Shown piece after piece: positions 36,955 to 47,523 of a stretch of DNA of 64,000 bases (position 1 is its first letter; each line of letters opens with the position of its first letter). The stretch comes from Geothermobacter hydrogeniphilus (GTDB lineage: Bacteria; Desulfobacterota; Desulfuromonadia; Desulfuromonadales; Geothermobacteraceae), in the NCBI RefSeq assembly GCF_002898515.1, contig NZ_PPFX01000002.1:62001-126000 (forward strand), given 5' to 3'. The position numbers and the translations under genes are program-made. The notes under the pieces were generated by a model. The model did no database searches and had not been told where the DNA came from. It saw only the letters and a list, made by a program, of their open reading frames with translations.

Positions 36955-37755
36955 TCACCGTTTTTTCGGGGATTTCCGGGTCTTGCGATCCTTCGGCTCC
37001 AGCAGTTTCTTCAACACCCGTTTCAAGCCGTTAGAGTCGAGATCACGGGTAATCCGCCCCCCGATAACCACCGAAATCTTGCCGGTTTCCTCCGACACGA
37101 CAATCGCCAGAGCATCGACCAGTTCGGTGAGCCCGATAGCGGCGCGATGCCGGGTTCCGAGGGCCTTGCTGACAGTGGTATCCTGGGTCAGCGGCAAAAA
37201 GCAGCCGGCACGTTTCAGGCGTCCCTCCTGCAGGATCAGGGCGCCGTCGTGAATCGGGGCCTTGGGATTGAAGATGGAAATGATAAGCTCGCAATTGACC
37301 TGGGCGTCAATCTCGACACCAACCTCAAGAAAATCGTTGAGCCCGGTTTCACGTTCGATGACGATCAGCGCGCCGATGCGTTTGCCGGCCATAATGACGC
37401 AGGCCTTGACCAGCTCCTCCATGATCGCGCTCTCTTCCCGATACGACATGTCGGCAAAAAAGGGATTCCGGCCGACGTGAATCAACGCCCGCCGGATATC
37501 ATTCTGGAAGATGACAACGATGACCAGAATGATTGAAGAAAGGAAATTATCGAGCAACCAGTGCAGGGTATAGAGCCCGGAGGCCTGGGAGACGACATAG
37601 ACGATCAGAACGACCGCCAGGCCGAGCAGCATCTGCACCGCACGGGTGCCTTTGATCAACAGGATGATGCGATAGATAATAAACGCCACCAGCCCGATAT
37701 CGAGTGCATCGAGCAACCAGCGAAAATCATGCAGTGCGTCAATCAGACCGCCCAT
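36955..37755 (-). CDS. cdaA: Diadenylate cyclase CdaA (c-di-AMP synthase)
   Basis: 266 residues: three N-terminal membrane helices (about 20-37, 41-58, 66-84) and a DAC domain with the catalytic DGA (170-172) and RHR (202-204) motifs. It makes cyclic di-AMP from two ATP. The C-terminus is strongly basic. GGAG precedes the ATG. The order cdaA-ybbR-glmM is the standard one; no c-di-AMP phosphodiesterase or receptor is recognisable nearby. Confidence 0.95.
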   Translation of the reverse strand: MGGLIDALHDFRWLLDALDIGLVAFIIYRIILLIKGTRAVQMLLGLAVVLIVYVVSQASGLYTLHWLLDNFLSSIILVIVVIFQNDIRRALIHVGRNPFFADMSYREESAIMEELVKACVIMAGKRIGALIVIERETGLNDFLEVGVEIDAQVNCELIISIFNPKAPIHDGALILQEGRLKRAGCFLPLTQDTTVSKALGTRHRAAIGLTELVDALAIVVSEETGKISVVIGGRITRDLDSNGLKRVLKKLLEPKDRKTRKSPKKR

Positions 37756-37825
37756 GGGGCTCCATCCTGTGCAGCAGAGAAATAACGGGAATCATTCGTC
37801 CCGAGCGTAACGGGACACGGGCGAC

Positions 37826-38697
37826 CTAAAAGACAACGGGATCGCGACAAACCGCCCAGGCCATCAGCGCCGTCTGGCGTGCCGCGGCGACATCATGCAC
37901 CCGGTGCAGCATGGCACCCCGGCTGACTCCCAGTGCCACCGTCGCCAGGGTTCCGGCAAGGCGCTGCTCCGGATCCTGCTGGTCGAGTATCCGACCGATA
38001 AAACTCTTGCGTGAAGTCCCCAGGAGAATCGGCACTCCAAGACACCGCAACTCGGAAAGGCGGCGCAGAAGTTCAAGATTTCCGGTCACATCTTTGCCGA
38101 AACCAATACCGGGATCAACCGCCAGCTTTGCATGGGGAACTCCGGCAGCCTCGGCCTGATCCATAGCCCGACGCAGAAAGGCAACAACTTCACCTAAGAG
38201 ATCATCGTAGCCGGTTTGCTGCTGCATCCGATCCGGGCGCGCCGGGGTGTGCATCAGAAACAGCCCGGCTCCGGCAGCGGCAACCACCTGAGCCATCTCG
38301 GCATCAAAACTGAGACCGCTGATATCGTTGACGAAATGAGCACCGGCGGCAAGGCATTCGCGTGCCACTCGACTCTTGCTGGTATCAACCGAAATGATCG
38401 GCCCAAGCCGCCCGACAAGGGCCTCGACCACCGGCACAACCCGGGCCAGTTCTTCCTCTTCGCTGACAACCGCGGCACCGGGACGGGTACTTTCGCCGCC
38501 GACATCGATCAGGTCGACGCCTTCAGCCAACATTCGTTCCGCATGGCGCAGAGCCCCATCCAGACCAGTGTAACAGCCGCCGTCATAAAAGGAATCAGGG
38601 GTCAGATTGAGAATCCCCATGATTCGCGGGCGATCAAGCTGAATCCGACACTCTCTACCCTCAAGGACAGGGGCCGGAGCCTGTGCAAGGAAGGGCA

Positions 38698-38698
<1 letters not shown>
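37826..38698 (-). CDS. folP: Dihydropteroate synthase
   Basis: 290 residues. It joins pterin and p-aminobenzoate. MGILNLTPDSFYDGG, DVGGESTRPGA and DPGIGFGKD are the pterin/phosphate-binding loops, SRKSFIG the pAba loop. The ATG shares bases with the ftsH stop (TGATG). The ftsH-folP link is widespread, although here glmM is separated from folP by cdaA-ybbR. Confidence 0.96.
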
Positions 38699-40563
<1,865 letters not shown>

Positions 40564-40629
40564 GGTACCCCCTAGGTGGCGTAGCGACAGGAATGCGCTC
40601 TTCCTCAAGCGCTTAATGATCCGGAAAAC

Positions 40630-42015
40630 TTAACACGAAAAAGTCGTCTTCTCAAGCAGTTTTGTCCCCTCCGCCCCCCGAACAAGCGAGCACCGCAGCA
40701 CTTTTGCACCCTCTCCCGCGACCAGCCCATGGCACCGGCGAAGACCGACAACCCAGAGAATCCGGTCCCCGACCAGCAGCGCCTGACCGGCCCGCTGTTC
40801 ATGACTCAACCGGGCGGCAATGAAATAATCCTTGAGCTTGCGCTGACCGGGTGCGCCGCAAGGGTAAAAACGGTCTCCAGGACGTCGGTTCCGCAACCAC
40901 AGGGGAAAACGGATTTGATCCGCGGAGAATTCAACCTCATTTTCTCCCAGGGCCCTGCCCCTTTCCGCGAAAGCCAATCGCAGAAACCGGCCGTCGGGAA
41001 GTGGGTAGACTCCCGGGGCGGCAACTTCAATCTGCCACTCGCCGGGAATTTCCGGGGGCTGCCGGCGCAGCAGCACCCGGTCGTAACGACGCGCCACCCA
41101 AAGTCCGGGCAGATCGACCGCCAACTGCGGTCGGGCGGCCTCGAGCAACCTCTCGCATGCAACCAGGTGAACTTCACCGTAGTCATCCCTGCCGCCGTAC
41201 CGCCGCAGCAACTGCAGCCAGATCCTGTGCCTCAGGGCGGGATGCTGTTGCGCCAGAGAGGCCAGCGGCAGCCACGCGCCGTCGGTCTCGGAGTGAACGT
41301 GACAGTCGGCCCAGTCGTCAACCATCTGCCGCCAGTAATCCTCGTCCCGCCCCGCCCGGGAGGCCAATTCGGCCAACTTCTCAGGCGCATCCGACTGAAT
41401 TTCGCTTAATAGGGGCAGAACCTGATGACGCAGACGGTTGCGGGTCCGGGCCAGGTCACGGTTGCTGCGGTCCTCCCGCCACGTCAGTTGCCGGTCATGT
41501 AAAAAAGCCCGCAACTGATTGCGGGAGAAACCCAGCAGGGGGCGAAGAAAAGGGGGATCACATGGCGCCATGGCGGCCAGGCCGGTGGTGCCGCAACCAC
41601 GCAAAATGCGAAACAGGACTGTTTCCGCCTGATCATCGCGGTGGTGACCAAGAGCAATACGGCTGCAATCGGTCCGTTCCGCCACCCGGCAAAGAAAACT
41701 GCGACGTACCCTCCTGGCAACGGCTTCGAGATTCCCGCCGGCGGCTGCGGCAGCGATATTCTCCCGTTCGACAAAGCATTGCAGGCCGAGGAGATCGGCC
41801 TGTGAAACGACAAATCGTGCGTCCTCACCACTCTCCGGACGCAGGCCATGATCCAGGTGGGCCACAACGAGATGAAGATCCAGGGCCGGGGCCGCCAGAA
41901 CAAGCAGTTGCAACAGCGCCATCGAATCGGCGCCACCGGAGCAGGCCACAACCAGCCGGGTTCCGGCGGCAAGACGACATGGCCCCTGCAGGGCGGCAAG
42001 GAATTGCTGAAACAC
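40630..42015 (-). CDS. tilS: tRNA(Ile)-lysidine synthase
   Basis: 461 residues from the GTG at 42015, preceded by GAGG at 5-base spacing. An ATG at 42069 would add 18 residues but lies three bases after a tRNA 3' end and its codons would form a stable hairpin, so I prefer the GTG. P-loop CSGGADSMALL, HLDHGLRPES and GHHRDDQAET identify the PP-loop enzyme; the C-terminal TilS domain (LRNRRPGDRFYPCGAPGQRK) is complete. It converts C34 of tRNA-Ile2(CAU) to lysidine. A CAU tRNA gene lies directly upstream. Confidence 0.93.
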   Translation of the reverse strand: MFQQFLAALQGPCRLAAGTRLVVACSGGADSMALLQLLVLAAPALDLHLVVAHLDHGLRPESGEDARFVVSQADLLGLQCFVERENIAAAAAGGNLEAVARRVRRSFLCRVAERTDCSRIALGHHRDDQAETVLFRILRGCGTTGLAAMAPCDPPFLRPLLGFSRNQLRAFLHDRQLTWREDRSNRDLARTRNRLRHQVLPLLSEIQSDAPEKLAELASRAGRDEDYWRQMVDDWADCHVHSETDGAWLPLASLAQQHPALRHRIWLQLLRRYGGRDDYGEVHLVACERLLEAARPQLAVDLPGLWVARRYDRVLLRRQPPEIPGEWQIEVAAPGVYPLPDGRFLRLAFAERGRALGENEVEFSADQIRFPLWLRNRRPGDRFYPCGAPGQRKLKDYFIAARLSHEQRAGQALLVGDRILWVVGLRRCHGLVAGEGAKVLRCSLVRGAEGTKLLEKTTFSC

Positions 42016-42033
42016 GGCAGCCTCGAAACGACG

Positions 42034-42063
42034 GCAGCCCCCTCCGAAACCGAAGGGGGCTGC
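42034..42063 (-). promoter_or_regulatory. 13-bp hairpin between a CAU tRNA and tilS
   Basis: GCAGCCCCCTTCG pairs with CGGAGGGGGCTGC (one G-U pair) around a GTTT loop, nine bases after the tRNA CCA end. It is not followed by a U run. The tilS GTG and its GAGG come directly after. It may mark the tRNA 3' processing point or limit tilS translation/transcription. Confidence 0.6.
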
Positions 42064-42072
42064 TGTCATGGT

Positions 42073-42149
42073 TGGTGGCGGTGCAGAGATTCGAACTCCG
42101 GACACTGCGGATATGAGCCGCATGCTCTAACCAACTGAGCTACACCGCC
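42073..42149 (-). tRNA. tRNA with CAU anticodon (elongator Met or Ile2)
   Basis: 77 bases with encoded CCA. Acceptor GGCGGTG/CACCGCC, D arm GCTC..GAGC, anticodon arm TGCGG-CTCATAT-CCGCA, T loop TTCGAAT. The overall form resembles elongator tRNA-Met, but a CAU anticodon is shared by tRNA-Ile2, the substrate of the adjacent tilS product, and I cannot settle identity by eye. Confidence 0.95.
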
Positions 42150-42190
42150 GTAAACTATGGTCAGCCTTCCATCCCGAAAGGCATTGATTC

Positions 42191-42267
<77 letters not shown>

Positions 42268-42345
42268 TCAGAGCTTGGGAATTTACTCGCCCGAAGTGGC
42301 AAAGTCAAGATTTTTTTTCGCTCCATCCGCGCCACACACCACGGC

Positions 42346-43095
42346 TCAGCGTTTGCGCACCAGCGGTGAAAATTTTTCTTCCTTGCGCAATCGTCCGGCG
42401 GCCTTATCAGCAAGCCCGCGCTCACTGTACGGTCCGGCGTAAACCCGGTGCCAGATCCCCTTGCTGCCGAGATCGGTCCGTTTGACGAAGGTCACATAGC
42501 CCTTGCCGGCCAACCGGTTGCGCAACGCGGTCGCCTGTTCCGCCTTCTGGAAGGAGGCGATCTGCACCACGTAACCAGGCCCCGAAACGGGTGCGGCGGA
42601 AGGCATCGTGCGCGGCGCGGGCGCAACCGGTTTCGGCACCACCGCCGGGCGGGCCTGACGAACCGGCCTGGTGGCAGCAGCCCCCTTTTCCGGGAGTGAC
42701 GACGGCGCGGGTGTTGTCACCGGCGGCAGGTTGATACCACTGCCGAGCGGTTGCTCGCCGCGCGGCAGGGTGTCGTAAAAGGTCAGCTTGTCGGTCGCGC
42801 CTTCATCGGCAGCGGCCGGAGCCTGAGTTCCGGAGGACGCATCGGTCGTTGCCGCCGGGGGGGATTGTCCCGCCGCGGGAGTGGACGCCACCCCCGCTGA
42901 ATTGGCTTTCGGCAGGGACAAGGGCTGATCCATCCGGACAACCGGCGACGGCTCGCGACCGCCACTGCGGCCGACCATGACCCCAAGTGAAAAACTCGCC
43001 AGAGACACCACCAGCACCAGCAGCACCAGGATCACCGCCTGTTTACGTTCCATGCGTCGCTGCGTGCGCGAAACAACTCTCTGAGCTTGAGCCAT
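42346..43095 (-). CDS. SPOR-domain membrane protein
   Basis: 249 residues: basic cytoplasmic N-terminus, one membrane helix (about 20-43, AVILVLLVLVVSLASFSLGV), a ~120-residue Pro/Ala-rich periplasmic linker, and a C-terminal SPOR domain (about 172-249, GYVVQIASFQKAEQATALRN) that binds denuded peptidoglycan glycans at septa. Architecture resembles FtsN/DedD. It follows argS by 18 bases, an association also seen in E. coli relatives where ftsN and argS are near neighbours. Confidence 0.88.
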   Translation of the reverse strand: MAQAQRVVSRTQRRMERKQAVILVLLVLVVSLASFSLGVMVGRSGGREPSPVVRMDQPLSLPKANSAGVASTPAAGQSPPAATTDASSGTQAPAAADEGATDKLTFYDTLPRGEQPLGSGINLPPVTTPAPSSLPEKGAAATRPVRQARPAVVPKPVAPAPRTMPSAAPVSGPGYVVQIASFQKAEQATALRNRLAGKGYVTFVKRTDLGSKGIWHRVYAGPYSERGLADKAAGRLRKEEKFSPLVRKR

Positions 43096-43113
43096 GTTGC
43101 CGCCTCCCCTCCC

Positions 43114-44778
43114 CTACATCCGTTCCGGCGCGCTGACACCCAGCAGCCGCAGGGCGTTTTCGAGGACCTGGCGAACACCGTTGAACAGATAGAGTCTGGC
43201 CCGACCGGTTTCGACATCTTCACCCAACACCCGGCAACGATTGTAATAACTGTGAAACATGGCGGCGAGATCCTGCAGATAATAAATAACCCGGTGCGGC
43301 TCCAGATTGCGGGCCGCCGTCGCCAATGTTTCGGGATACTGGTACAGCATCTTGGCCAGCGCCAGTTCTTCGGCCCCGGTCAGTCGATCGACATCGGCTT
43401 CTCCGACCCCCGGCACCTGCAATCCCTGCTCGGCCGCGTTGCGGTTGATGCTGCAGATCCGGGCATGAGCATACTGGACATAGTAGACCGGGTTGTCATT
43501 GCTCTGCTGTTTGGCCAGCTCAAGATCGAAATCGAGTTGGCTGTCGGCTCGCCGCATGAGGAAGAAGAAACGGCAGGCATCCCGGCCGACCTCGTCAACC
43601 ACCTCACGCAGAGTGACAAACTGGCCGGAACGTTTCCCCATGGACACCGGTTCTCCGCCCCGAAGCAGGTTGACCATCTGAATCATCAACACCTGCAGAG
43701 CCTCCGGTTCACGCCCGAGACCGGCCAGCATCGCCTTCATACGCGGAACATAGCCATGGTGATCCGCCCCCCAGACATCGATCACCCGCGAAAAACCACG
43801 ATCGAATTTTTCCATGTGGTAGGCGACATCCGAGGCAAAATAGGTCGGGCTGCCGTCGGAACGGATCAGCACCCGGTCCTTGTCATCACCGTAGTCGGTG
43901 GTCCGCAGCCAGAGGGCGCCATCCTTTTCGAAGGTCAGTCCGAGTTTTTTCAGTTTGCCCAGTTCTTCGGCCACCAGGTCACGCTCGTAGAGGGACGACT
44001 CACTGTACCAGTTGTCGAAACGGATGCCGAAACAGGCCAGATCTTCCTCAATTTTACCCAGCAACAGCTTGACGCCATAGGAGCTGCAGATCGGCACCGC
44101 CTCGGCTTCCGGCGCATCCACCAGGGCCGGCTGTTCCGCGGCCAGCGAGGCCGCAACTTCACGAATATACTCCCCCTGGTAGCCATCTTCGGGGAAATCA
44201 ACGGGACAGCCGGCCTGCTCGCGCAACCGCAGCCAGATCGAACGGCCGAGCAGAGTGACCTGGTTGCCGGCGTCGTTGATATAGTATTCGCGCTGCACCT
44301 GATGCCCGGCCGCCTCCAGCAGTGAGGCCACGGCATCGCCGACCACCGCGCCGCGGCCATGGCCGATATGCAGTGGCCCGGTGGGATTGGCGCTGACGAA
44401 TTCGACCTGGATCCTCTCACCACCGGCCTCAGGCGCCAATCCATAGGATCGTCCCCGGCTCAGGACCTGGTCGAGGACCGCGTACCAGCAGCCGCGTTTG
44501 AGATGAAAGTTGATGAAACCGGGGCCGGCGATCTCGACCCGTTCCCAGGGACCGTCAACCCGGCCGAGAGCCGCAATCAGGATTTCGGCGATCTTGCGCG
44601 GGGCCTTGCGCTCGGCGCGAGCCATGGTCATGGCCACATTGCTGGCGAAATCGCCATGGTCCGGGTTGCCGGGAACCTCGATGGTCCAGCCGGACGGCAA
44701 CTGGGCGGAATCGAGGGTTCCCTCGGCAAAGCAGGATTCAAGAGCGGTGACAATATGCTTTTCTAGTTGTTTTTTCAT
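43114..44778 (-). CDS. argS: Arginyl-tRNA synthetase
   Basis: 554 residues. Charges tRNA-Arg. N-terminal Add1 domain with GDFASNVAMTMARA, HIGH motif in NPTGPLHIGHGRGA, SMGKRSG in place of KMSKS as in many ArgRS, and C-terminal DALR domain (YVQYAHARI onward). Its ATG overlaps the stop of the small gene upstream (ATGA). Confidence 0.98.
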   Translation of the reverse strand: MKKQLEKHIVTALESCFAEGTLDSAQLPSGWTIEVPGNPDHGDFASNVAMTMARAERKAPRKIAEILIAALGRVDGPWERVEIAGPGFINFHLKRGCWYAVLDQVLSRGRSYGLAPEAGGERIQVEFVSANPTGPLHIGHGRGAVVGDAVASLLEAAGHQVQREYYINDAGNQVTLLGRSIWLRLREQAGCPVDFPEDGYQGEYIREVAASLAAEQPALVDAPEAEAVPICSSYGVKLLLGKIEEDLACFGIRFDNWYSESSLYERDLVAEELGKLKKLGLTFEKDGALWLRTTDYGDDKDRVLIRSDGSPTYFASDVAYHMEKFDRGFSRVIDVWGADHHGYVPRMKAMLAGLGREPEALQVLMIQMVNLLRGGEPVSMGKRSGQFVTLREVVDEVGRDACRFFFLMRRADSQLDFDLELAKQQSNDNPVYYVQYAHARICSINRNAAEQGLQVPGVGEADVDRLTGAEELALAKMLYQYPETLATAARNLEPHRVIYYLQDLAAMFHSYYNRCRVLGEDVETGRARLYLFNGVRQVLENALRLLGVSAPERM

Positions 44779-44957
44779 TTTTTCCCGGAAAGTTCTGAAG
44801 AATCTTCATCGGCATCCTGTGCCGACGACCTGCGCAAGGTGAGATCTTCGCTGAAATCAGGACAATGCAGGCTGACGTCACTGCCCCTATTGAATCGTTT
44901 CAGGCAATTCGCCCGCCAGGCACAGACCAGGCAGGTTTTCTGGTTCGGACGGCTCAT
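44775..44957 (-). CDS. Small Cys-motif protein upstream of argS (60 aa)
   Basis: 60 residues from an ATG with AGGAGG upstream. It opens MSRPNQKTCLVCAWRANCLK, with C9, C12, C18 and C32 (CPDF) arranged as CxxCx5C...C, compatible with a zinc or Fe-S site; the rest is acidic and polar. Coupled to argS by ATGA overlap. It is the first gene after the promoter at 45018-45047. I know of no function; similar short proteins ahead of argS may exist in relatives. Confidence 0.75.
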   Translation of the reverse strand: MSRPNQKTCLVCAWRANCLKRFNRGSDVSLHCPDFSEDLTLRRSSAQDADEDSSELSGKK

Positions 44958-45017
44958 GGGGCCTCCTTGTTCAAGACCTGAATCAGCGACGAACTGACCC
45001 GGTTGAAACGGCAGGAC

Positions 45018-45047
45018 ATGTTAGCGCTCCGTCGAGCGGGGTGTCAA
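45018..45047 (-). promoter_or_regulatory. Sigma-70 type promoter for the argS-tilS-ftsH group
   Basis: On the minus strand a perfect TTGACA (complement of 45042-45047), an 18-base spacer and TAACAT (complement of 45018-45023). The start would be near 45011, about 54 bases before the small Cys protein. Confidence 0.6.
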
Positions 45048-45071
45048 GGCAGCCGACCCGTCCCCTGACGA

Positions 45072-45407
45072 TCATTTTTCCGCTGCAGTCCCCGTCTTTC
45101 CGGTTGGCGGAAACTGATAGACCAGCTCATCCGGACGAACCATCCCGAGTTTTCGCCTTGCCAGGTCCTCGATTGTGCGCCGATCATTTTTCAACGCTTC
45201 GATTTCCCGCCGCAGATGGCGGTTCTCATCACGCAACTGCCCCACCTTGATCCGCAGTTCCTGGCGCTGCTGGTACCCCTTCCACAGACGCAGCACGCCG
45301 TTGTCACCCAACAGGGCGAAACCGGCCAGCAGCAGTAGCGGAAGCAACCACCAAAGGGGAAAGCGGAAACGCCGGCGAAATGAAAACGGTTCAGTCATGA
45401 CTGTCAC
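45072..45407 (-). CDS. FtsB/DivIC-like septum formation initiator
   Basis: 111 residues from the GTG at 45407 (or 108 from the ATG at 45398). One membrane helix (WWLLPLLLLAGFALLG), then a coiled coil (about 45-80, QQRQELRIKVGQLRDENRHL) and the DivIC end ARRKLGMVRPDELVYQF. It is a bitopic divisome protein. The start overlaps the lptD stop (GTGA). Confidence 0.9.
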   Translation of the reverse strand: MTVMTEPFSFRRRFRFPLWWLLPLLLLAGFALLGDNGVLRLWKGYQQRQELRIKVGQLRDENRHLRREIEALKNDRRTIEDLARRKLGMVRPDELVYQFPPTGKTGTAAEK

Positions 45408-47515
45408 GGCTGCGTTGCGAGCGGTTCCCTGCGCGACCCGCTACGCCCCAGCCCGCTCAAGGAAAAGGAGAAGAGATACTCGGTATCATCACGGCGGTCA
45501 CGATAGGTAAAATAAAGACTCCAGCATTGGGAACGATATTCCAGATCAACAACCTTTTCCAGGCTCCCGCCGCCGCCGGAAAAATTGTAGCGTTGCTGAT
45601 AATTGACATAGAGCGGTTTCAAAACAGAGAGATCAATTTCAGCACGGGCGTAATCAACCGTCCCTTCGCGATAACGATAACCGATCTGCAGTCCATTGCC
45701 ACGGCCGTCACGATAACGACCATCGACATTGAAGGTGGTGAAGCCACGTGTATCCCGATTGGGATCGAACCGCGCGTCGATATCAAGCAGGCTTTTGCGG
45801 GTCGGCCGCAGAATCAGTTCGCTGCGCAGAGACGAAAAGGGCCGCCGCTCATCAACCGGGTTGAGCAGCTCCCGCCGTGACTCTCCGATATCGTACTCCT
45901 GTGTGAGACGCAGATAAAGGAATTCATGGTAAACGGGGTCGGCGCCGGGCGATTCAATCCGGGCAACCAGCCGATTGGTGAGACCGTAGCTGAGACGGTT
46001 GACCGCTTCGATCCGGTCGAGAGAATCGAACTCCGGCAGATGTGACTGATCCTCGTCAGGAACGAAAGTATAAGCCAGATCGGTTTCAATGCTGTGTCGA
46101 ATCCGGGTCACCAGTTTTCCCGACAACGGAAAAACCCGGTAAAGGGTGGTCGAAATGCGGGTTTTGAAATCATAGATGCCGCTGTCTTCGTACCCCGGCC
46201 CTTCTTTGGACGTCCAGTAATGGCTGCGGGTATAGCCTATTTCCGGCTGGATCTCGATGATGTCCCCCGGCTGCCAGACCACCGACAGCGCCGGCCGCCC
46301 CTGCAACCGTTCCCCCTTGAGGCCTCTCCGCCGCCAGAAGTAGGTACTTGCCCCGGCAAATTCCGCGTAGACGGGCAAGGAACCAAGCCGCTGCTGCATG
46401 GCTTCGAAACGAACCTCGGGGAGTCGCTGCAGGGTCTGGTCGTTATTTTTCTGCAGGTCCTTGGTGTACTTGACCTGGGTCGTCAGATTGAACTTGTTCC
46501 AGTTGCGGTTGACACTGATTGTCGTATCAACCTTGTCCTTGTTGTACTCCCCGGAGACCTTGCCGAAATCTTCGAAATAGTCACGACTGCTGACATACTC
46601 GGCATCGGCTTTCAACCGCCACTGATACGGCAGCATGCCGTCGTGATTCCATTTGCCGGCATAGCGGCTGTCAGCCCCCTTGACCCCGTTGATATGGTAG
46701 AGGTCGAGATCACCGACATTGCCGCCACTGAACACGTAACGATATTCCGCCCCTTTGCCGAGGCCGAGATCGGAGAGCCAGTCAAGGTAAAAAGTGGCAT
46801 CCTGGTTACGGGCGATGGCCCAGTAGAAGGGGATCGAAATCTGGGTGCCCCGTTTCTGCGAATAACCCCCACTCGGTATCAGGAACCCGCTTTCACGTTT
46901 CTGTTTGACCGGGTAAATCAGGTAGGGCGTGTAGAGGATCGGGATATCGCGCAGATAGAAAACCGCATCGTGCCCCTTGGCGTAACCATCGACAGTTACC
47001 TCCAGGTCGCGGGCCGAGAAATGCCAGTCGGGGTTGTCACCGTCACAGGTGGTAAAACTTCCGCGGGTGAGAAGGTAGGTTTTCTGGTCGATCTTCTCAA
47101 TCTCCTCACCGGCAACATGAAAGTTCTGCTCCCGGATCAGTAATTTCCCCTTTTCCAGGCGACCTCGGCCGGAACGAAGGTTGAGTCGTAGTGACTCGCC
47201 CTGGACCTCTCCTTCCGGGCTGCTGATGCTCACCTTGCCGCTGGCCGTGACCTCCGTCGTCTGCGGATTGACCCTGACCGACTCGGAACGCAGCGTTATC
47301 GGACCGGACGTGATACGTACCGCGCCGTCCGCCTGGTAGGTTCCGCTCTGCTGGTCAAACTCCAGCCGGTCGGCCTCGATGTCGATGGGCTGGTTTTTCA
47401 ACTGATCAAGGGCGCCGACAGCCGACACAGTCTCCTCCGATTGAGGATCGGCGGCCGCCACGGGACGACCGGGCAACAGCGACAGCAAAAAAAGCAGCAG
47501 CAGAACCGAACGCAT
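45404..47515 (-). CDS. lptD: LPS-assembly outer membrane protein LptD
   Basis: 703 residues from the ATG at 47515 (GAGGG upstream). Signal peptide (LLLLFLLSLLPGRPVAAA), a periplasmic OstA/LptA-like jellyroll (about 40-165: IDIEADRLEFDQQSGTYQAD, AVRITSGPITLRSE), and a long C-terminal beta barrel with alternating aromatic strands. Only two Cys are seen in the mature protein (TTCDGD near 160 and SQCWSL near 680), so it could form one disulphide rather than the two of E. coli. It shows the organism has LPS. Confidence 0.95.
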   Translation of the reverse strand: MRSVLLLLFLLSLLPGRPVAAADPQSEETVSAVGALDQLKNQPIDIEADRLEFDQQSGTYQADGAVRITSGPITLRSESVRVNPQTTEVTASGKVSISSPEGEVQGESLRLNLRSGRGRLEKGKLLIREQNFHVAGEEIEKIDQKTYLLTRGSFTTCDGDNPDWHFSARDLEVTVDGYAKGHDAVFYLRDIPILYTPYLIYPVKQKRESGFLIPSGGYSQKRGTQISIPFYWAIARNQDATFYLDWLSDLGLGKGAEYRYVFSGGNVGDLDLYHINGVKGADSRYAGKWNHDGMLPYQWRLKADAEYVSSRDYFEDFGKVSGEYNKDKVDTTISVNRNWNKFNLTTQVKYTKDLQKNNDQTLQRLPEVRFEAMQQRLGSLPVYAEFAGASTYFWRRRGLKGERLQGRPALSVVWQPGDIIEIQPEIGYTRSHYWTSKEGPGYEDSGIYDFKTRISTTLYRVFPLSGKLVTRIRHSIETDLAYTFVPDEDQSHLPEFDSLDRIEAVNRLSYGLTNRLVARIESPGADPVYHEFLYLRLTQEYDIGESRRELLNPVDERRPFSSLRSELILRPTRKSLLDIDARFDPNRDTRGFTTFNVDGRYRDGRGNGLQIGYRYREGTVDYARAEIDLSVLKPLYVNYQQRYNFSGGGGSLEKVVDLEYRSQCWSLYFTYRDRRDDTEYLFSFSLSGLGRSGSRREPLATQP

Positions 47516-47523
47516 CGATACCC

